NCBI GenBank assembly: GCA_964520475.1
Contig: CAZFNS010000010.1
Coordinates: 1-64,000 of the forward strand
DNA from: Ruminobacter sp964520475
Lineage (GTDB): Bacteria > Pseudomonadota > Gammaproteobacteria > Enterobacterales > Succinivibrionaceae
Reading direction: 5' to 3'
DNA length: 64,000 bases
Both the position numbers and the translations under genes were made by a program. A model generated the notes under the pieces. It saw only the letters and a list, made by a program, of their open reading frames with translations, was not told the origin of the DNA and did not search any database. This document shows, piece after piece, positions 51,064 to 59,897 of the stretch; position 1 is the first letter of the stretch, and each line of letters opens with the position of its first letter.

Positions 51064-51269
51064 CGCTTAAGGATTATGTCTGACCGGGGGATCGGAAACG
51101 CCCGCCCGGAGCGTTGCGCCTTAAGCGTGACGGCCCGAAGGCGCGGAGCCTTCGCGGCGGGCGGCCGGAAACCACGCTGCTTTTCCGGCCGCCCCGGCTC
51201 TTCATCGTTCCCTCTCGCGGCGCGGAAGCTTGCGGAACAACGGGGGGCCCGGAAGAGGTTCCCTCCGGG
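51064..51269 (-). promoter_or_regulatory. Structured 5' leader of lysC
   Basis: Between the promoter and lysC at least four perfect stems can be drawn: 51248-51253 with 51264-51269 (6 bp); 51159-51171 with 51182-51194 (13 bp); 51136-51142 with 51148-51154 (7 bp); and 51064-51072 with 51119-51127 (9 bp, long-range). I do not see the conserved lysine-riboswitch (L-box) sequences expected in E. coli lysC leaders. A 43-codon frame at 51205-51074 behind AGAGGGA is not lysine-rich and is probably chance. Confidence 0.5.
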
Positions 51270-51294
51270 CGGAAATTGCTGAAGAATTGCGGTG

Positions 51295-51323
51295 AATGTA
51301 CATTTTTTGCCGTGTTTTGTCAA
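51295..51323 (-). promoter_or_regulatory. Strong sigma-70 promoter of lysC
   Basis: On the minus strand TTGACA (51323-51318), a 17-bp spacer and TACATT (51300-51295). The -35 is a perfect consensus. Confidence 0.8.
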
Positions 51324-51361
51324 CAGGTTTTTGGGCGCGGGGCCCCGCGCCCGGCCGCCCG

Positions 51362-51398
51362 AAAAAAAAATCCCCCCTTTCCGCGGGGAAAGGGAGGA
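51362..51398 (-). terminator. Intrinsic terminator after the Bax-inhibitor-1 family gene
   Basis: Read leftward, a stem TCCTCCCTTTCC with GGAAAGGGGGGA (one mismatch) is followed by nine Ts. Confidence 0.88.
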
Positions 51399-51418
51399 TC
51401 GGTCCGGCGGGTCCCCGG

Positions 51419-52171
51419 CTATTCGCGCGTCAGGACGGCGATCCGCGCCGCCAGTCTGAGGATCTCGATATAGAGCCACACCAGGCTGGCGAGGAAGCCC
51501 ATGGCCCACACCCACTCGTAGCGGCGGTCGGCCCGGCCTTCCAGATCGAACACCTGTTGAAAATCTATCAGCAGGTAAATCGCGCCGATGACCACGGCCA
51601 GGGCGTTGATCCCGAAGCCGAGCGGCGAGACGTTTTCCGGGGCCAGGAAATTGCCGAGCCCGAGGAAGGGCAGGAGCAGGGCCGCGAGGTAGGAGACGAC
51701 GAGGGCTCCGCCCGCGATCAGGGCGAACTTCACCAGCGTCCGGGTGACCCGGAACAGCCCGGTCGCGTAGCCCGTGAAGATGATGCCGGCCACGGAGATC
51801 GTGCCGAGCATGGCGTAGACGCTCAGGCCCCGGCCGTACCGGGCGTCGATGACGGCGCTGACGCAGCCGAGCAGGACGCCTTCGCAGGCGGCGTAAACCG
51901 GCGCGCAGAATTTGGCGGCGGAGGGGGCGAACAGGCCCGCGAAGTAGGCTCCCAGGGAGACGAAGAGCATGATCATCGGCAGATAGCCCGCGCTGTATGC
52001 GAGCGGGGCCGCGTAGGCCGCGACCGCCCCGGCGAAGCAGAGCGCCGTGAGGAACACCGACTTGAAGCAGGCCCCTCTCAGGGAGAACACGCCGGCGTCC
52101 GCGACGGCGTTCTCCCGCGACGAACTCAGGATGTTCCGGCTGGAACTCAGCGGGTTGGTTGTGGTAAGCAT
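51419..52171 (-). CDS. Bax inhibitor-1/YccA family membrane protein
   Basis: 250 residues. A soluble N-terminus (about 1-33, Ser/Asn-rich) precedes seven hydrophobic helices, and the end WVWAMGFLASLVWLYIEILRLAARI is typical of the Bax1-I branch. APVYAACEGVLLGCVSAVIDARYG in the middle is a family hallmark. These proteins are thought to affect ion homeostasis or FtsH-mediated turnover, but this branch is not functionally assigned. It is separate from lysC: a terminator and the lysC promoter lie between them. A TATAAT at 52277-52282 on this strand is the probable -10. Confidence 0.9.
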   Translation of the reverse strand: MLTTTNPLSSSRNILSSSRENAVADAGVFSLRGACFKSVFLTALCFAGAVAAYAAPLAYSAGYLPMIMLFVSLGAYFAGLFAPSAAKFCAPVYAACEGVLLGCVSAVIDARYGRGLSVYAMLGTISVAGIIFTGYATGLFRVTRTLVKFALIAGGALVVSYLAALLLPFLGLGNFLAPENVSPLGFGINALAVVIGAIYLLIDFQQVFDLEGRADRRYEWVWAMGFLASLVWLYIEILRLAARIAVLTRE

Positions 52172-52276
52172 ATGCGATTTTTTCCTTACCGCGCCGTAAA
52201 GCGCGCGGTCAAAAACTCCTTGATTCGCGGCCGGCGGCGCCGTCCCCGGGGGAACGGGGGCCGCCTTCCGCGCGTA

Positions 52277-52282
52277 ATTATA
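52277..52282 (-). promoter_or_regulatory. -10 element upstream of the Bax-inhibitor-1 family gene
   Basis: TATAAT on the minus strand lies in an A/T island with the 15-bp string AATTATACTACATTT (plus-strand reading, 52276-52290) that recurs before lpxK. No -35 is evident. Confidence 0.45.
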
Positions 52283-52312
52283 CTACATTTTCGCGGCCGG
52301 CGCGGGCCGGCG

Positions 52313-53074
52313 TCACTTCGCCGCGTATTTGCGCGCGAAGATCTCCCGCACCTTCTCAAGGTCCTCGAGGGTGTCGACGCCCACCTCCGGATCGGCCGCG
52401 GCGTAGTCGACCGCGATCTTCCGGCCGTAGTACAGGACGCGCAGCTGCTCGAGGGACTCGATGCTCTCGAGCGCGCAGGGCGGCAGGCTCACGTACTCGC
52501 GGATGAAGCCGGCCCGGTAGGCGTAGATGCCGAGGTGGCGGGCGTGCCCCTGCCGCGCGGACATGTCGCCGGCGCGGAAACGGTCGCGCTCGTAGGGGAT
52601 CGGCGCGCGGCTGAAATAGATGGCCTCCCGGTTCTGGCCGATGACCACCTTCACGCTGTTCATGTTGAACACCTCCTCGCCCTCGATCGGCACGCAGAGG
52701 GTCGCCATCGGGGCGCCCGTCTCCTCGAGCAGAGCGGCCACCTGGACGATGTTCTCCGGCGGAATCAGGGGCTCGTCGCCCTGGACGTTGACCACGATCC
52801 CGGCGTCGGGGATCCCGAGTTTCTCCACCACCTCGGACAGGCGCTCGGTGCCGGAGTTGTGATCCTTCGAGGTCATGCACACCTCGGCGCCGCTGCCCGC
52901 GCACGCGGCGGCGATCCTCTCGTCGTCGGTCGCGACGATCACCCGCGAGGCGCCCGCCCTGAGGGCCTGCTCGGCGACCCTGACCACCATCGGCCTGCCG
53001 CAGACGTCCATGAGCGGCTTGCCGGGAAGCCGGGAAGACCCGTATCTCGCGGGGATAACCACTGTAAATTCCAT
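52313..53074 (-). CDS. kdsB: CMP-Kdo synthetase
   Basis: Activates Kdo with CTP for lipopolysaccharide core assembly. VVIPARYGSSRLPGKPL at 5-21 is the nucleotide-binding loop. TSKDHNSGTERLSEV near 75 and VVNVQGDEPLIPP near 98-110 are family signatures. ATG 53074, 6 nt after GGAG, is the start, giving 253 residues (E. coli 248). It follows lpxK by about 20 bp, so the two lipopolysaccharide genes form an operon similar to the E. coli msbA-lpxK-kdsB region. Confidence 0.97.
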   Translation of the reverse strand: MEFTVVIPARYGSSRLPGKPLMDVCGRPMVVRVAEQALRAGASRVIVATDDERIAAACAGSGAEVCMTSKDHNSGTERLSEVVEKLGIPDAGIVVNVQGDEPLIPPENIVQVAALLEETGAPMATLCVPIEGEEVFNMNSVKVVIGQNREAIYFSRAPIPYERDRFRAGDMSARQGHARHLGIYAYRAGFIREYVSLPPCALESIESLEQLRVLYYGRKIAVDYAAADPEVGVDTLEDLEKVREIFARKYAAK

Positions 53075-53096
53075 ATCGTTCTCCAATTTTTTGCGC

Positions 53097-54092
53097 TTAA
53101 ACGTTCCGGCCCGGGGCGCGCGCCGCCCCGAGCCGCGCGATCAGATCCGCGTAAAAACTCTCGGGCAGCGCGGCGGAAACGGGCAGGAAGTACGAGTTCG
53201 CGAGGCCGGCGCCCGCGTACTTGACGCGGTCCTTCTCGGTCATGACGAGGGGGCGGTCCCGCTCGGCGTTCCGGAGCGCCGCGGCGTCCAGCGTCTCGTG
53301 GTCGCCCGCCGCCACCGTTCCGGCCACCCTGAAGCCGAGCTCCGCGAGGGTGGCGTAAAATCTTTCCGGGCTGCCGATGCCCGCGAGGGCCGTGACCTCC
53401 GCCCCGGCGGGCAGATCCCCCGGGGTCCCGTCCGTCTTCAGGAGCGTCCCGGGAACCAGGGTCATGGGGATCTCCCCCTCCCGGGGCGCGCCGCCGTTGC
53501 ACACGACGAAGTCCGCCGCGGCGAGCCGCCACGTCCCCTCCCGGAGGGGCCCGGCCGGAAGCAGCAGGCCGTTGCCGAACCTTCTCTTCCCGTCGACCAC
53601 GACGATCTCGACGTCGCGCGCCAGGGCGTAGTGCTGCAGGCCGTCGTCGGCGATGATCACGTCCGCCAGTTCCGCCGCGCGGCGCGCGGCGCGCGCCCGG
53701 TCGGGATCGATGATCACCGGGCAGCCGGTCCGCGCGCGGATGAGGCGCGGCTCGTCCCCCGCGTACGCGACGGGGCTGTCCTCCTCCACCTCGTACGGGA
53801 GGCGCGGGGGCCGCGCCCGGTACCCCCGGCTCACGACGGCCGGCCGGAACCCCGCGGCCGCGAGCCGCTCGGCGAGGGCCGCGACCACGGGGGTCTTGCC
53901 GTTGCCCCCGGTCATGACGTTCCCGACGACGATCACGGGCACGCCGCACCGGAAGCTTTTTTTGAGGCCCGTCCGGTACAGGAACCTCCGGACGGCGGTG
54001 ACGGCGCCGTAAAGCAGCGAAAAAGGGATTAAGGCGTATTTCCAAGGCGACGACCCGAACCAGACGCCCGCGGCGAAATTTTCCAGACTCAT
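53097..54092 (-). CDS. lpxK: Tetraacyldisaccharide 4'-kinase
   Basis: Phosphorylates the 4' position of the lipid A disaccharide at the inner membrane. It has an N-terminal membrane-associated helix (ALIPFSLLYGAVTAVRRFLYR at 20-40) and the P-loop VGNVMTGGNGKTP near 56-68. SRGYRARPP near 88 and ADVIIADDGLQHYALARDVEIVVVD near 143 are signature segments. The 331 residues match E. coli LpxK (328). GGTGG lies before the ATG. It is the first gene of the leftward lpxK-kdsB unit. Confidence 0.97.
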   Translation of the reverse strand: MSLENFAAGVWFGSSPWKYALIPFSLLYGAVTAVRRFLYRTGLKKSFRCGVPVIVVGNVMTGGNGKTPVVAALAERLAAAGFRPAVVSRGYRARPPRLPYEVEEDSPVAYAGDEPRLIRARTGCPVIIDPDRARAARRAAELADVIIADDGLQHYALARDVEIVVVDGKRRFGNGLLLPAGPLREGTWRLAAADFVVCNGGAPREGEIPMTLVPGTLLKTDGTPGDLPAGAEVTALAGIGSPERFYATLAELGFRVAGTVAAGDHETLDAAALRNAERDRPLVMTEKDRVKYAGAGLANSYFLPVSAALPESFYADLIARLGAARAPGRNV

Positions 54093-54164
54093 AGACCACC
54101 CGTGCGGCCCGCCGGCGGGGAAGGACCCGGGGAGCGGCTCCCCGCCCCGCCGGCGCGTGTTTCA

Positions 54165-54170
54165 ATTATA
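54165..54170 (-). promoter_or_regulatory. -10 element of lpxK-kdsB
   Basis: TATAAT on the minus strand, in the same 15-bp context (54164-54178) as upstream of the Bax-inhibitor-1 family gene. The -35 is weak. Confidence 0.45.
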
Positions 54171-54368
54171 CTACATTTGCCGCCGCCCGGACGCCGCCGG
54201 GCCCGGGGCCCGGCCCCGCGGCCGCGCAAATTTGGCGGAACCCGCATTTTTGCGATCGAACGCCCGTCCGCCCGGCATTTTACGGGCGGGTTCAAACACA
54301 CCGCCCCCGAAAACATCTACAATGGAATTACAGGCAAAGTGCCGTCAGAGCAACCAAGGATGTGTTTT

Positions 54369-55283
54369 ATGAGAAAATTCAAGCATATTCTCGCGGTGGT
54401 GGAGCCCGGCTCGCCGAGCGACGCCGCCCTGAAAAGGGCCTTCGAAATCGCCCGCTTCTCCCCGGGCGCGCAGATCACCGCCATGATCGCCGTTTACGAT
54501 TTTTCGGCCGATCTCCTCTCCACCCTGGAGATCCACGAGCAGATGAAACTGAAGGACGAGCTCGCGGCCGCCCACGAGCATATGATCGCGCAGAAAATCG
54601 GCGAGCTGAACACGGAGCATTCGGACATCGATTACAAGGTGGTCTGGCAGCGCGGCGTGACCAAGGCCATCGTGGAGGAAATCAACTCCGGGGACTACGA
54701 CCTGCTGATCAAGGGCGTGGACAGCCACGACTTTTTCATGAACATGCTGTTTACCCCGCTCGACTGGAAACTGCTCAGATACTCGCCGATCCCGGTGCTC
54801 ATCGCCAAGGATCACAGCTGGGAAAGCAACTCCAACATTCTGGTCGCCGTCAGCTTCGACGACGACAACGACCGGAGGCACCGGCTGCTCAACCTGAAGC
54901 TCCTGCGGCACGCCCAGCAGCTCAAGACCCTGATCAACGGGCAGATCCACCTGATCAACGCCGCGGTGCCCGCCAATCCGTCGACGATGGTGGAGATCCC
55001 GGGGTTCTCGCCCGATCTCTACTCCGAGACCGTGTACAACCACAACCTCGAGCAGATGACCTCCTTCGCCGGGAAGCACCATATCCCGCGGGAGAACTGC
55101 CATGTCTGCATCGGCCAGACCGGGGACGTCATCGGCGACCTCGCCGCCAAGCTCGGCGCCCGGGCCGTGCTGATCGGCACCTCGGCGCGCAAGGGCCTGA
55201 AGGCCGCGGTGATCGGCAACATCTGCGAGCAGATCGTGGACGAAATCGACTGCGACCTGTTCGTGACCGGCCCGACCGTCTGA
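54369..55283 (+). CDS. uspE: Tandem-domain universal stress protein, UspE-like
   Basis: 304 residues with two Usp domains: about 1-145 (FKHILAVVEPGSPSDAALKRA, then DYDLLIKGVDSH) and about 150-304 (SNILVAVSFDDDN, then LGARAVLIGTSARKGLKAAVIGN). The second carries the G-x2-G-x9-G-type nucleotide loop in degenerate form. E. coli UspE has 316 residues, is near fnr and affects motility and adhesion. Here it converges with ttcA, which is also a near neighbour of uspE in E. coli. AAGGA upstream supports ATG 54369 over the ATG nine bases earlier. Confidence 0.92.
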   Translation: MRKFKHILAVVEPGSPSDAALKRAFEIARFSPGAQITAMIAVYDFSADLLSTLEIHEQMKLKDELAAAHEHMIAQKIGELNTEHSDIDYKVVWQRGVTKAIVEEINSGDYDLLIKGVDSHDFFMNMLFTPLDWKLLRYSPIPVLIAKDHSWESNSNILVAVSFDDDNDRRHRLLNLKLLRHAQQLKTLINGQIHLINAAVPANPSTMVEIPGFSPDLYSETVYNHNLEQMTSFAGKHHIPRENCHVCIGQTGDVIGDLAAKLGARAVLIGTSARKGLKAAVIGNICEQIVDEIDCDLFVTGPTV

Positions 55284-55307
55284 GGCGGCCGGGCGGGAGC
55301 GGGCGCG

Positions 55308-56153
55308 TCACGCCCGCTCCGTCCCGCCGTCTTCCCCGGTTTCCCCTTCCGCCGCGGGCCGCAGCCCCGCGAAATCGAACTTCGTCCGGTCGAGGAGATG
55401 GCTCGCGCAGATCTCTTTGAGCGCCCTGAACATGACGTCGCTGCGGCCGGGGTAGCGTTTGTCCCAGGCCGCGATCATCTCCCCGACCTCCCGGCGCATT
55501 TTGTTCTCGGCCAGGCCGCAGAGATCCTTCGGCAGGACCGGATACCCCTTAAGCCCGGCGAAGCGGGCCAGATCCTTTTCCCGGCAGTACGCGAGCGGCC
55601 TGATGACCACGTGCTTCCGGTCGTCCGTGAGGAGCTTTGGGGGCATGGTCTTGAGCCGGCCGGCGTAAAAGAGGTTCAGGAAAAAGGTGGCGAGGATGTC
55701 GTCGGCGTGGTGGCCGAGCGCGATCTTGTCGGCGCCGATCTCCCCCGCGACGCGGTAGATGATCCCCCGGCGCAGCCGCGAGCAGAAGGGGCAGACGCCC
55801 CCGTTCCGGGTGGGCCGGGCGGTGACGACGCCGTAAATGTTCTCGCGGATCACGCGGTATTCGAGCCCGGTCGCGCGCAGGTAATTTTCGACGGCGCCCT
55901 CGGGATAGCCCGGGAACATCCCGTCGACGTGCACCGGCACCAGCTCGAAGCTCACGGGCGCGCCGCGCCTTAAGCACAGCAGGATGTCGAGCATCGCGTA
56001 GCTGTCCTTGCCTCCGGACATGCACACCATGACCCGGTCGCCGTCTTCGATCATGCCGTAGTCGGCGACGGCCTCCCCCGCGGCGTGCCTCAGCTTCTTC
56101 TGCAGCCGGTTCATAATGAAAGTCTGTCTGGGGTTAAGTCCGCTTCCGTTCAT
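55308..56153 (-). CDS. ttcA: tRNA 2-thiocytidine synthetase TtcA
   Basis: Fe-S, PP-loop enzyme that thiolates C32 of several tRNAs. The ATP-binding PP-loop VCMSGGKDSYAMLD is near 43-56, and CPFCSRLRRGIIY near 120-132 contains the CxxC that holds the cluster; a further Cys lies near 212 (DLCGLAENK). The 281 residues are shorter than E. coli TtcA (311), mainly at the C-terminus. It begins about 90 bp after the pheT stop on the same strand. MNGSGLNPRQTFIMNRLQKKL gives two possible starts, and the first is listed. Confidence 0.94.
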   Translation of the reverse strand: MNGSGLNPRQTFIMNRLQKKLRHAAGEAVADYGMIEDGDRVMVCMSGGKDSYAMLDILLCLRRGAPVSFELVPVHVDGMFPGYPEGAVENYLRATGLEYRVIRENIYGVVTARPTRNGGVCPFCSRLRRGIIYRVAGEIGADKIALGHHADDILATFFLNLFYAGRLKTMPPKLLTDDRKHVVIRPLAYCREKDLARFAGLKGYPVLPKDLCGLAENKMRREVGEMIAAWDKRYPGRSDVMFRALKEICASHLLDRTKFDFAGLRPAAEGETGEDGGTERA

Positions 56154-56243
56154 GTCTCCGATCCCGCTTCGGCGGCCGCGCGGACGCCCCGGCGCCGCCG
56201 TCCGGCGAATCCGCCTCTTTTTTCCCGAAAAACCCCCGGGCCG

Positions 56244-58634
56244 TCACTCCCTCAGCTCGGCGCCGAACCGCACCCAGAGCGCCCCGACCGCCGCCACGGT
56301 GAAGTCGTCGACGTCGTCGTCCTCCAGGGTCTTGTCCGGGCTCTGCAGCGTGACGCTGAAGGCGACGCTCTTTTTGCCCTCCGGCACGCCCTTCCCCGAG
56401 AACACGTCGAAGACGTTCACGTCCCGCGCCAGAGCCGAGCAGCCGCGGACGACGCTCACGACGCGGTCGGCCGGCACGGCGGCGTCCAGGACGATCGCGA
56501 AGTCGCGCCGGATGGACGGGAATTTGGAAATTTCGGCGTACGACGGGATCCGGCGGGTCTTGAGCGCGTCCGCGCGGAGATCGAAGAGGAACACCGGGCG
56601 CCTCAGGCCGAGCTTTTTCTGCGCGGCCGGATGGATGAGGCCCGCGTAGCCGGCGATCTCGCCGCGGCGCCGGATCGCGGCGCTCACGCCGGGATGCAGC
56701 GCCGGGAGGGAGGCCCGCTCGAACGTGAATTCGTCCGCGCTCCCCGTGAGCCCGAGCAGCCTTTCCACGTCGCCCTTCAGATCGAAGAAGTCGGCGTCGC
56801 GGGACGGCCGGTTCCAGCTTTCGTCGTCGGCGCTCCCGTAGATCGCCCCGGCGACGTGCTCTTCCTGGAGGATGCCGTTCTCGGCGGCGGGGTCGCGCAG
56901 GAAGGTCTGGCCGCATTCGAAGATCTTCATGCGGACGGCCTGGCGGTTCACGTTGTACCGCACCGCCCCCGCGAGGCCCGCCCAGAGCGTGGTCCGCATC
57001 GCCGACATCTCGGCGGAGATCGGCGCGGGCAGGATCACGGCCTCGTGCTCCGGATCCAGGACGCGGAGGCTCTCCGGGTCGACGAAGCTGTAGGTCACGA
57101 CCTCGTGGTAGCCGAGGTCGGCGAGCAGGGTTTTGACCGCGCGCGGGGTCACCTCGCCCTCGCTCTGCCGGAGCATGCGCAGCGGGGCCACGGGATCGCG
57201 GGCGGGAATGTTGTCGTAGCCGAAGACGCGGGCGACCTCTTCGGCGACGTCGGCGGGGATGGCGATGTCGTACCGCCACGACGGAACCGCGATCCTGACG
57301 GCGGCTCCGCCTTCGGCGGGCTCGGGGTTCATGCCGAGCCGCGCGAGGATGTCCGTGACGGTTTCGGGCGGGATCACGACGCCGAGGAGCTCGTCGATGT
57401 AGCGGAAAGAAGTCGTCACGGCGCCGCGGACGGGCAGATGCTCCGGGGAGACGGTCTCGTTGACCGGCCCCGCCTCGCCGCCGCAGATCTCCAGGATCAG
57501 GGCGGTCGCCCTTTCCATCGCCTCGCGGGCGACGGCCGGGTCGACGCCCCTTTCGTAGCGGTGCGAAGCGTCCGTGGCGAGTCCGTACTCCCGAGCCCGG
57601 TTCTTGATGGCGGCGGGGCTGAAGAAGGCGGATTCGAGGGCCACATTCACGGTGTCGGGGTGCACCCCGGCGGCCTCGCCCCCGAAAATTCCCGCGAGGG
57701 CGACCGGCCCGGACGCGTCGGCGATGACGAGCGTGCCGGCCTTGAGCACGGCCTCGGCGCCGCTCAGCAGCACCAGTTTCTCGCCGGGCTCGGCTTGGCG
57801 GACGACGATCCCGCCGTTCAGGCGGTCGAGATCGAACGCGTGCATCGGCTGGCCCGTCTCGAGCATGACGTAGTTGGTGATGTCCACGATCGCGTCCACC
57901 GGGCGGATCCCGCAGCGGCGGAGCCGTTCCCGGAGCCACAGGGGGCTATTCCGCGCGATGGCGGCGTTCCTGACGACGCGGGAGATGTAGCGCGGGCACG
58001 CGGCCGGGTCCCGAACCTCGACGGCGACCCGATCCGGAACGGCCGCGGGCACCGGCGGGATCTCCGGGAAGACGACGTCCTTCGACGCGAGGACGCCGAC
58101 CTCCCGCGCGATGCCGCGGACGCTCAGGCAGTCCGCCCGGTTGGCGGTGAGATCGAGCTCGACCGACCGGTCGTCCAGGCGCAGGTAATCGCGCAGATCG
58201 GCGCCGACGGGCGCGTCCTCCGGCAGCTCGAGGATGCCGTCGTGATCCTCGGACATTCCCAGCTCCCGCGCCGAGCAGAGCATGCCGTTCGAAACGGCGC
58301 CGCGCAGCTTCGCGGGTCCGATCCTCAGGCCGCCCGGCAGGGACGCGCCGACCTTGGCGCAGGCCACCTTGAGGCCGGCGCGGCAGTTCGGGGCGCCGCA
58401 CACTATGTCCAGGATCTCCCCGCCGCCGGCGTCCACGGTCGTGACATGCAGATGATCCGAATCCGGGTGGGCCGCGCAGGTCAGGACCTCGCCCACCACG
58501 ACGCCGTCGAATGCGCCGGCCACGGGGCTTACGGAGTCGACCTCGAGCCCCGCCATGGTGATCATGTCCGCGAGCGTGTCCGTGTCCGGGGCGCCGGGCA
58601 CCAGCTCGTCAATCCATAATTTGTTGAATTTCAT
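56244..58634 (-). CDS. pheT: Phenylalanyl-tRNA synthetase beta subunit
   Basis: Large subunit of the (alpha-beta)2 enzyme. The N-terminal tRNA-binding domain (EMAP II-like, about 40-150, VVGEVLTCAAHPDSDHLHV) is followed by B3/B4 editing domains (about 210-390), B5 (about 400-470) and the C-terminal ferredoxin-fold anticodon-binding domain (about 705-796, EISKFPSIRRDFAIVLD). ATG 58634 with TAGGAG upstream gives 796 residues (E. coli 795). It follows pheS after 10 bp, so the subunits are cotranscribed. Confidence 0.98.
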   Translation of the reverse strand: MKFNKLWIDELVPGAPDTDTLADMITMAGLEVDSVSPVAGAFDGVVVGEVLTCAAHPDSDHLHVTTVDAGGGEILDIVCGAPNCRAGLKVACAKVGASLPGGLRIGPAKLRGAVSNGMLCSARELGMSEDHDGILELPEDAPVGADLRDYLRLDDRSVELDLTANRADCLSVRGIAREVGVLASKDVVFPEIPPVPAAVPDRVAVEVRDPAACPRYISRVVRNAAIARNSPLWLRERLRRCGIRPVDAIVDITNYVMLETGQPMHAFDLDRLNGGIVVRQAEPGEKLVLLSGAEAVLKAGTLVIADASGPVALAGIFGGEAAGVHPDTVNVALESAFFSPAAIKNRAREYGLATDASHRYERGVDPAVAREAMERATALILEICGGEAGPVNETVSPEHLPVRGAVTTSFRYIDELLGVVIPPETVTDILARLGMNPEPAEGGAAVRIAVPSWRYDIAIPADVAEEVARVFGYDNIPARDPVAPLRMLRQSEGEVTPRAVKTLLADLGYHEVVTYSFVDPESLRVLDPEHEAVILPAPISAEMSAMRTTLWAGLAGAVRYNVNRQAVRMKIFECGQTFLRDPAAENGILQEEHVAGAIYGSADDESWNRPSRDADFFDLKGDVERLLGLTGSADEFTFERASLPALHPGVSAAIRRRGEIAGYAGLIHPAAQKKLGLRRPVFLFDLRADALKTRRIPSYAEISKFPSIRRDFAIVLDAAVPADRVVSVVRGCSALARDVNVFDVFSGKGVPEGKKSVAFSVTLQSPDKTLEDDDVDDFTVAAVGALWVRFGAELRE

Positions 58635-58644
58635 ATCGGGGCTC

Positions 58645-59631
58645 CTACCGGCCAAACTGGCTCAGGAATCTGAGATCGTTTTCGAAAAACGCGCGCAGGT
58701 CGTTAACGCCGTAGCGCAGCATGGTGAGGCGCTCGACCCCGAGGCCGAAGGCGAAGCCCCGGTAGCGGTCCGGATCCACGCCGACGTTCTCGAGCACGCG
58801 CGGGTTGACCATGCCGCAGCCGAGGACCTCGAGCCACTTGCCGTTCGCGCCCATGACGTCGACCTCGGCCGAGGGCTCGGTGAACGGGAAGAACGACGGC
58901 CGGAAGCGCACTTTGAGGTCGTCCTCGAAGAAGTTGATCAGGAAGCTGCGGAGCACCCCCTTGAGCTCGGCGAGCGAACTGTGCTCGTCGACCAGCAGCC
59001 CCTCCACCTGATGGAACATCGGCGAGTGGGTCATGTCGTAGTCGGGTCGGTACACGCGGCCCGGCACGATGATGCGCACCGGCGGGCGGGTCTTCTCGAG
59101 AACCCGGATCTGCACGCCCGAGGTCTGGGTCCGCAGCAGCAGGTTGTCGTCGAAATAAAAGGTGTCGTGCTCGGAGCGGGCCGGATGGTCGGGCTCGATG
59201 CAGAGGGCGTCGAAATTGTGGTAGCAGTCCTCGATCTCGGGTCCGGACTCGACGCTGAAGCCGAGTCCCGCGAAGATCTCTTCGATCCTGCGGATGGTCA
59301 CGGTTATCGGGTGCAGGGTACCGCCCGCGGTCTTACGGCCGGAAAGGGTGACGTCGACGCTCTCCGCGGCGAGGCGCCGGGCGAGGGCCGCGGCGGCGAG
59401 GCTCTCGCGTTTTTCCCCGAGGGCCGCGACGACCCGCTCGCGGGCCGCGTTGACCGCCGCGCCGGCCTTGGGCCTTTCCGCCGGGGGCAGCGCGCCGAGC
59501 CCCTTCATCAGTTCCGTAAAGCGGCCCTTTTTGCCGAGGAACCGCACTTTCACGGCGTCGAGGTCCGCGTCGCCGCCGGCTTCCCCGACGAGCCGCAGCG
59601 CCTCCCGCGCCAGTTCTTCCAAATCGTCCAT
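58645..59631 (-). CDS. pheS: Phenylalanyl-tRNA synthetase alpha subunit
   Basis: Catalytic subunit. An N-terminal coiled coil (about 1-90) precedes the class II core: HDTFYF near 178, motif 2 IVPGRVYRPDYDMTHSPMFHQ near 203-223 and motif 3 GFAFGLGVERLTMLRYGV near 297. The 328 residues match E. coli PheS (327). GTGAGGATCTT before ATG 59631 sets the start. It has its own promoter about 70 bp upstream. An attenuator leader peptide like E. coli pheM is not evident. Confidence 0.98.
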   Translation of the reverse strand: MDDLEELAREALRLVGEAGGDADLDAVKVRFLGKKGRFTELMKGLGALPPAERPKAGAAVNAARERVVAALGEKRESLAAAALARRLAAESVDVTLSGRKTAGGTLHPITVTIRRIEEIFAGLGFSVESGPEIEDCYHNFDALCIEPDHPARSEHDTFYFDDNLLLRTQTSGVQIRVLEKTRPPVRIIVPGRVYRPDYDMTHSPMFHQVEGLLVDEHSSLAELKGVLRSFLINFFEDDLKVRFRPSFFPFTEPSAEVDVMGANGKWLEVLGCGMVNPRVLENVGVDPDRYRGFAFGLGVERLTMLRYGVNDLRAFFENDLRFLSQFGR

Positions 59632-59698
59632 AAGATCCTCACCGTTCGTCCCGCGGCGGGTTCCGGCCGCGCCGGCGCCGCGAAAAAGTTTTGCACAG

Positions 59699-59726
59699 AT
59701 TTTACTATATATTGGCTTATTTGCAA
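59699..59726 (-). promoter_or_regulatory. Promoter of pheST
   Basis: On the minus strand TTGCAA (59726-59721), a 16-bp spacer and TAAAAT (59704-59699), in an A/T-rich island. Confidence 0.65.
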
Positions 59727-59829
59727 AAATTTTATGCTCCGCGCGGCGGCCCGAGATCCCGGGCCGCTCCGGGGAAAAAAACGCGGGACCGGCCGGAGAC
59801 GCTCCCGCGGAACCGCCCCCCGGGCGGGC

Positions 59830-59856
59830 AAAAGAAAGGCGGCCTTCCGGCCGCCT
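59830..59856 (-). terminator. Intrinsic terminator of the pullulanase gene
   Basis: The stem AGGCGGCC/GGCCGCCT with loop GGAA, read leftward, is followed by TTCTTTT. Confidence 0.88.
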
Positions 59857-59897
59857 CATTATTTTAACCGCCCTTCGCGGAACGTTTCAGAACCGGA

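Noticed and set aside
51074..51205. 43-codon frame in the lysC leader as a lysine attenuator peptide
   Set aside because: It has a Shine-Dalgarno-like AGAGGGA but only two lysines and many arginines, as expected by chance in G/C-rich sequence.
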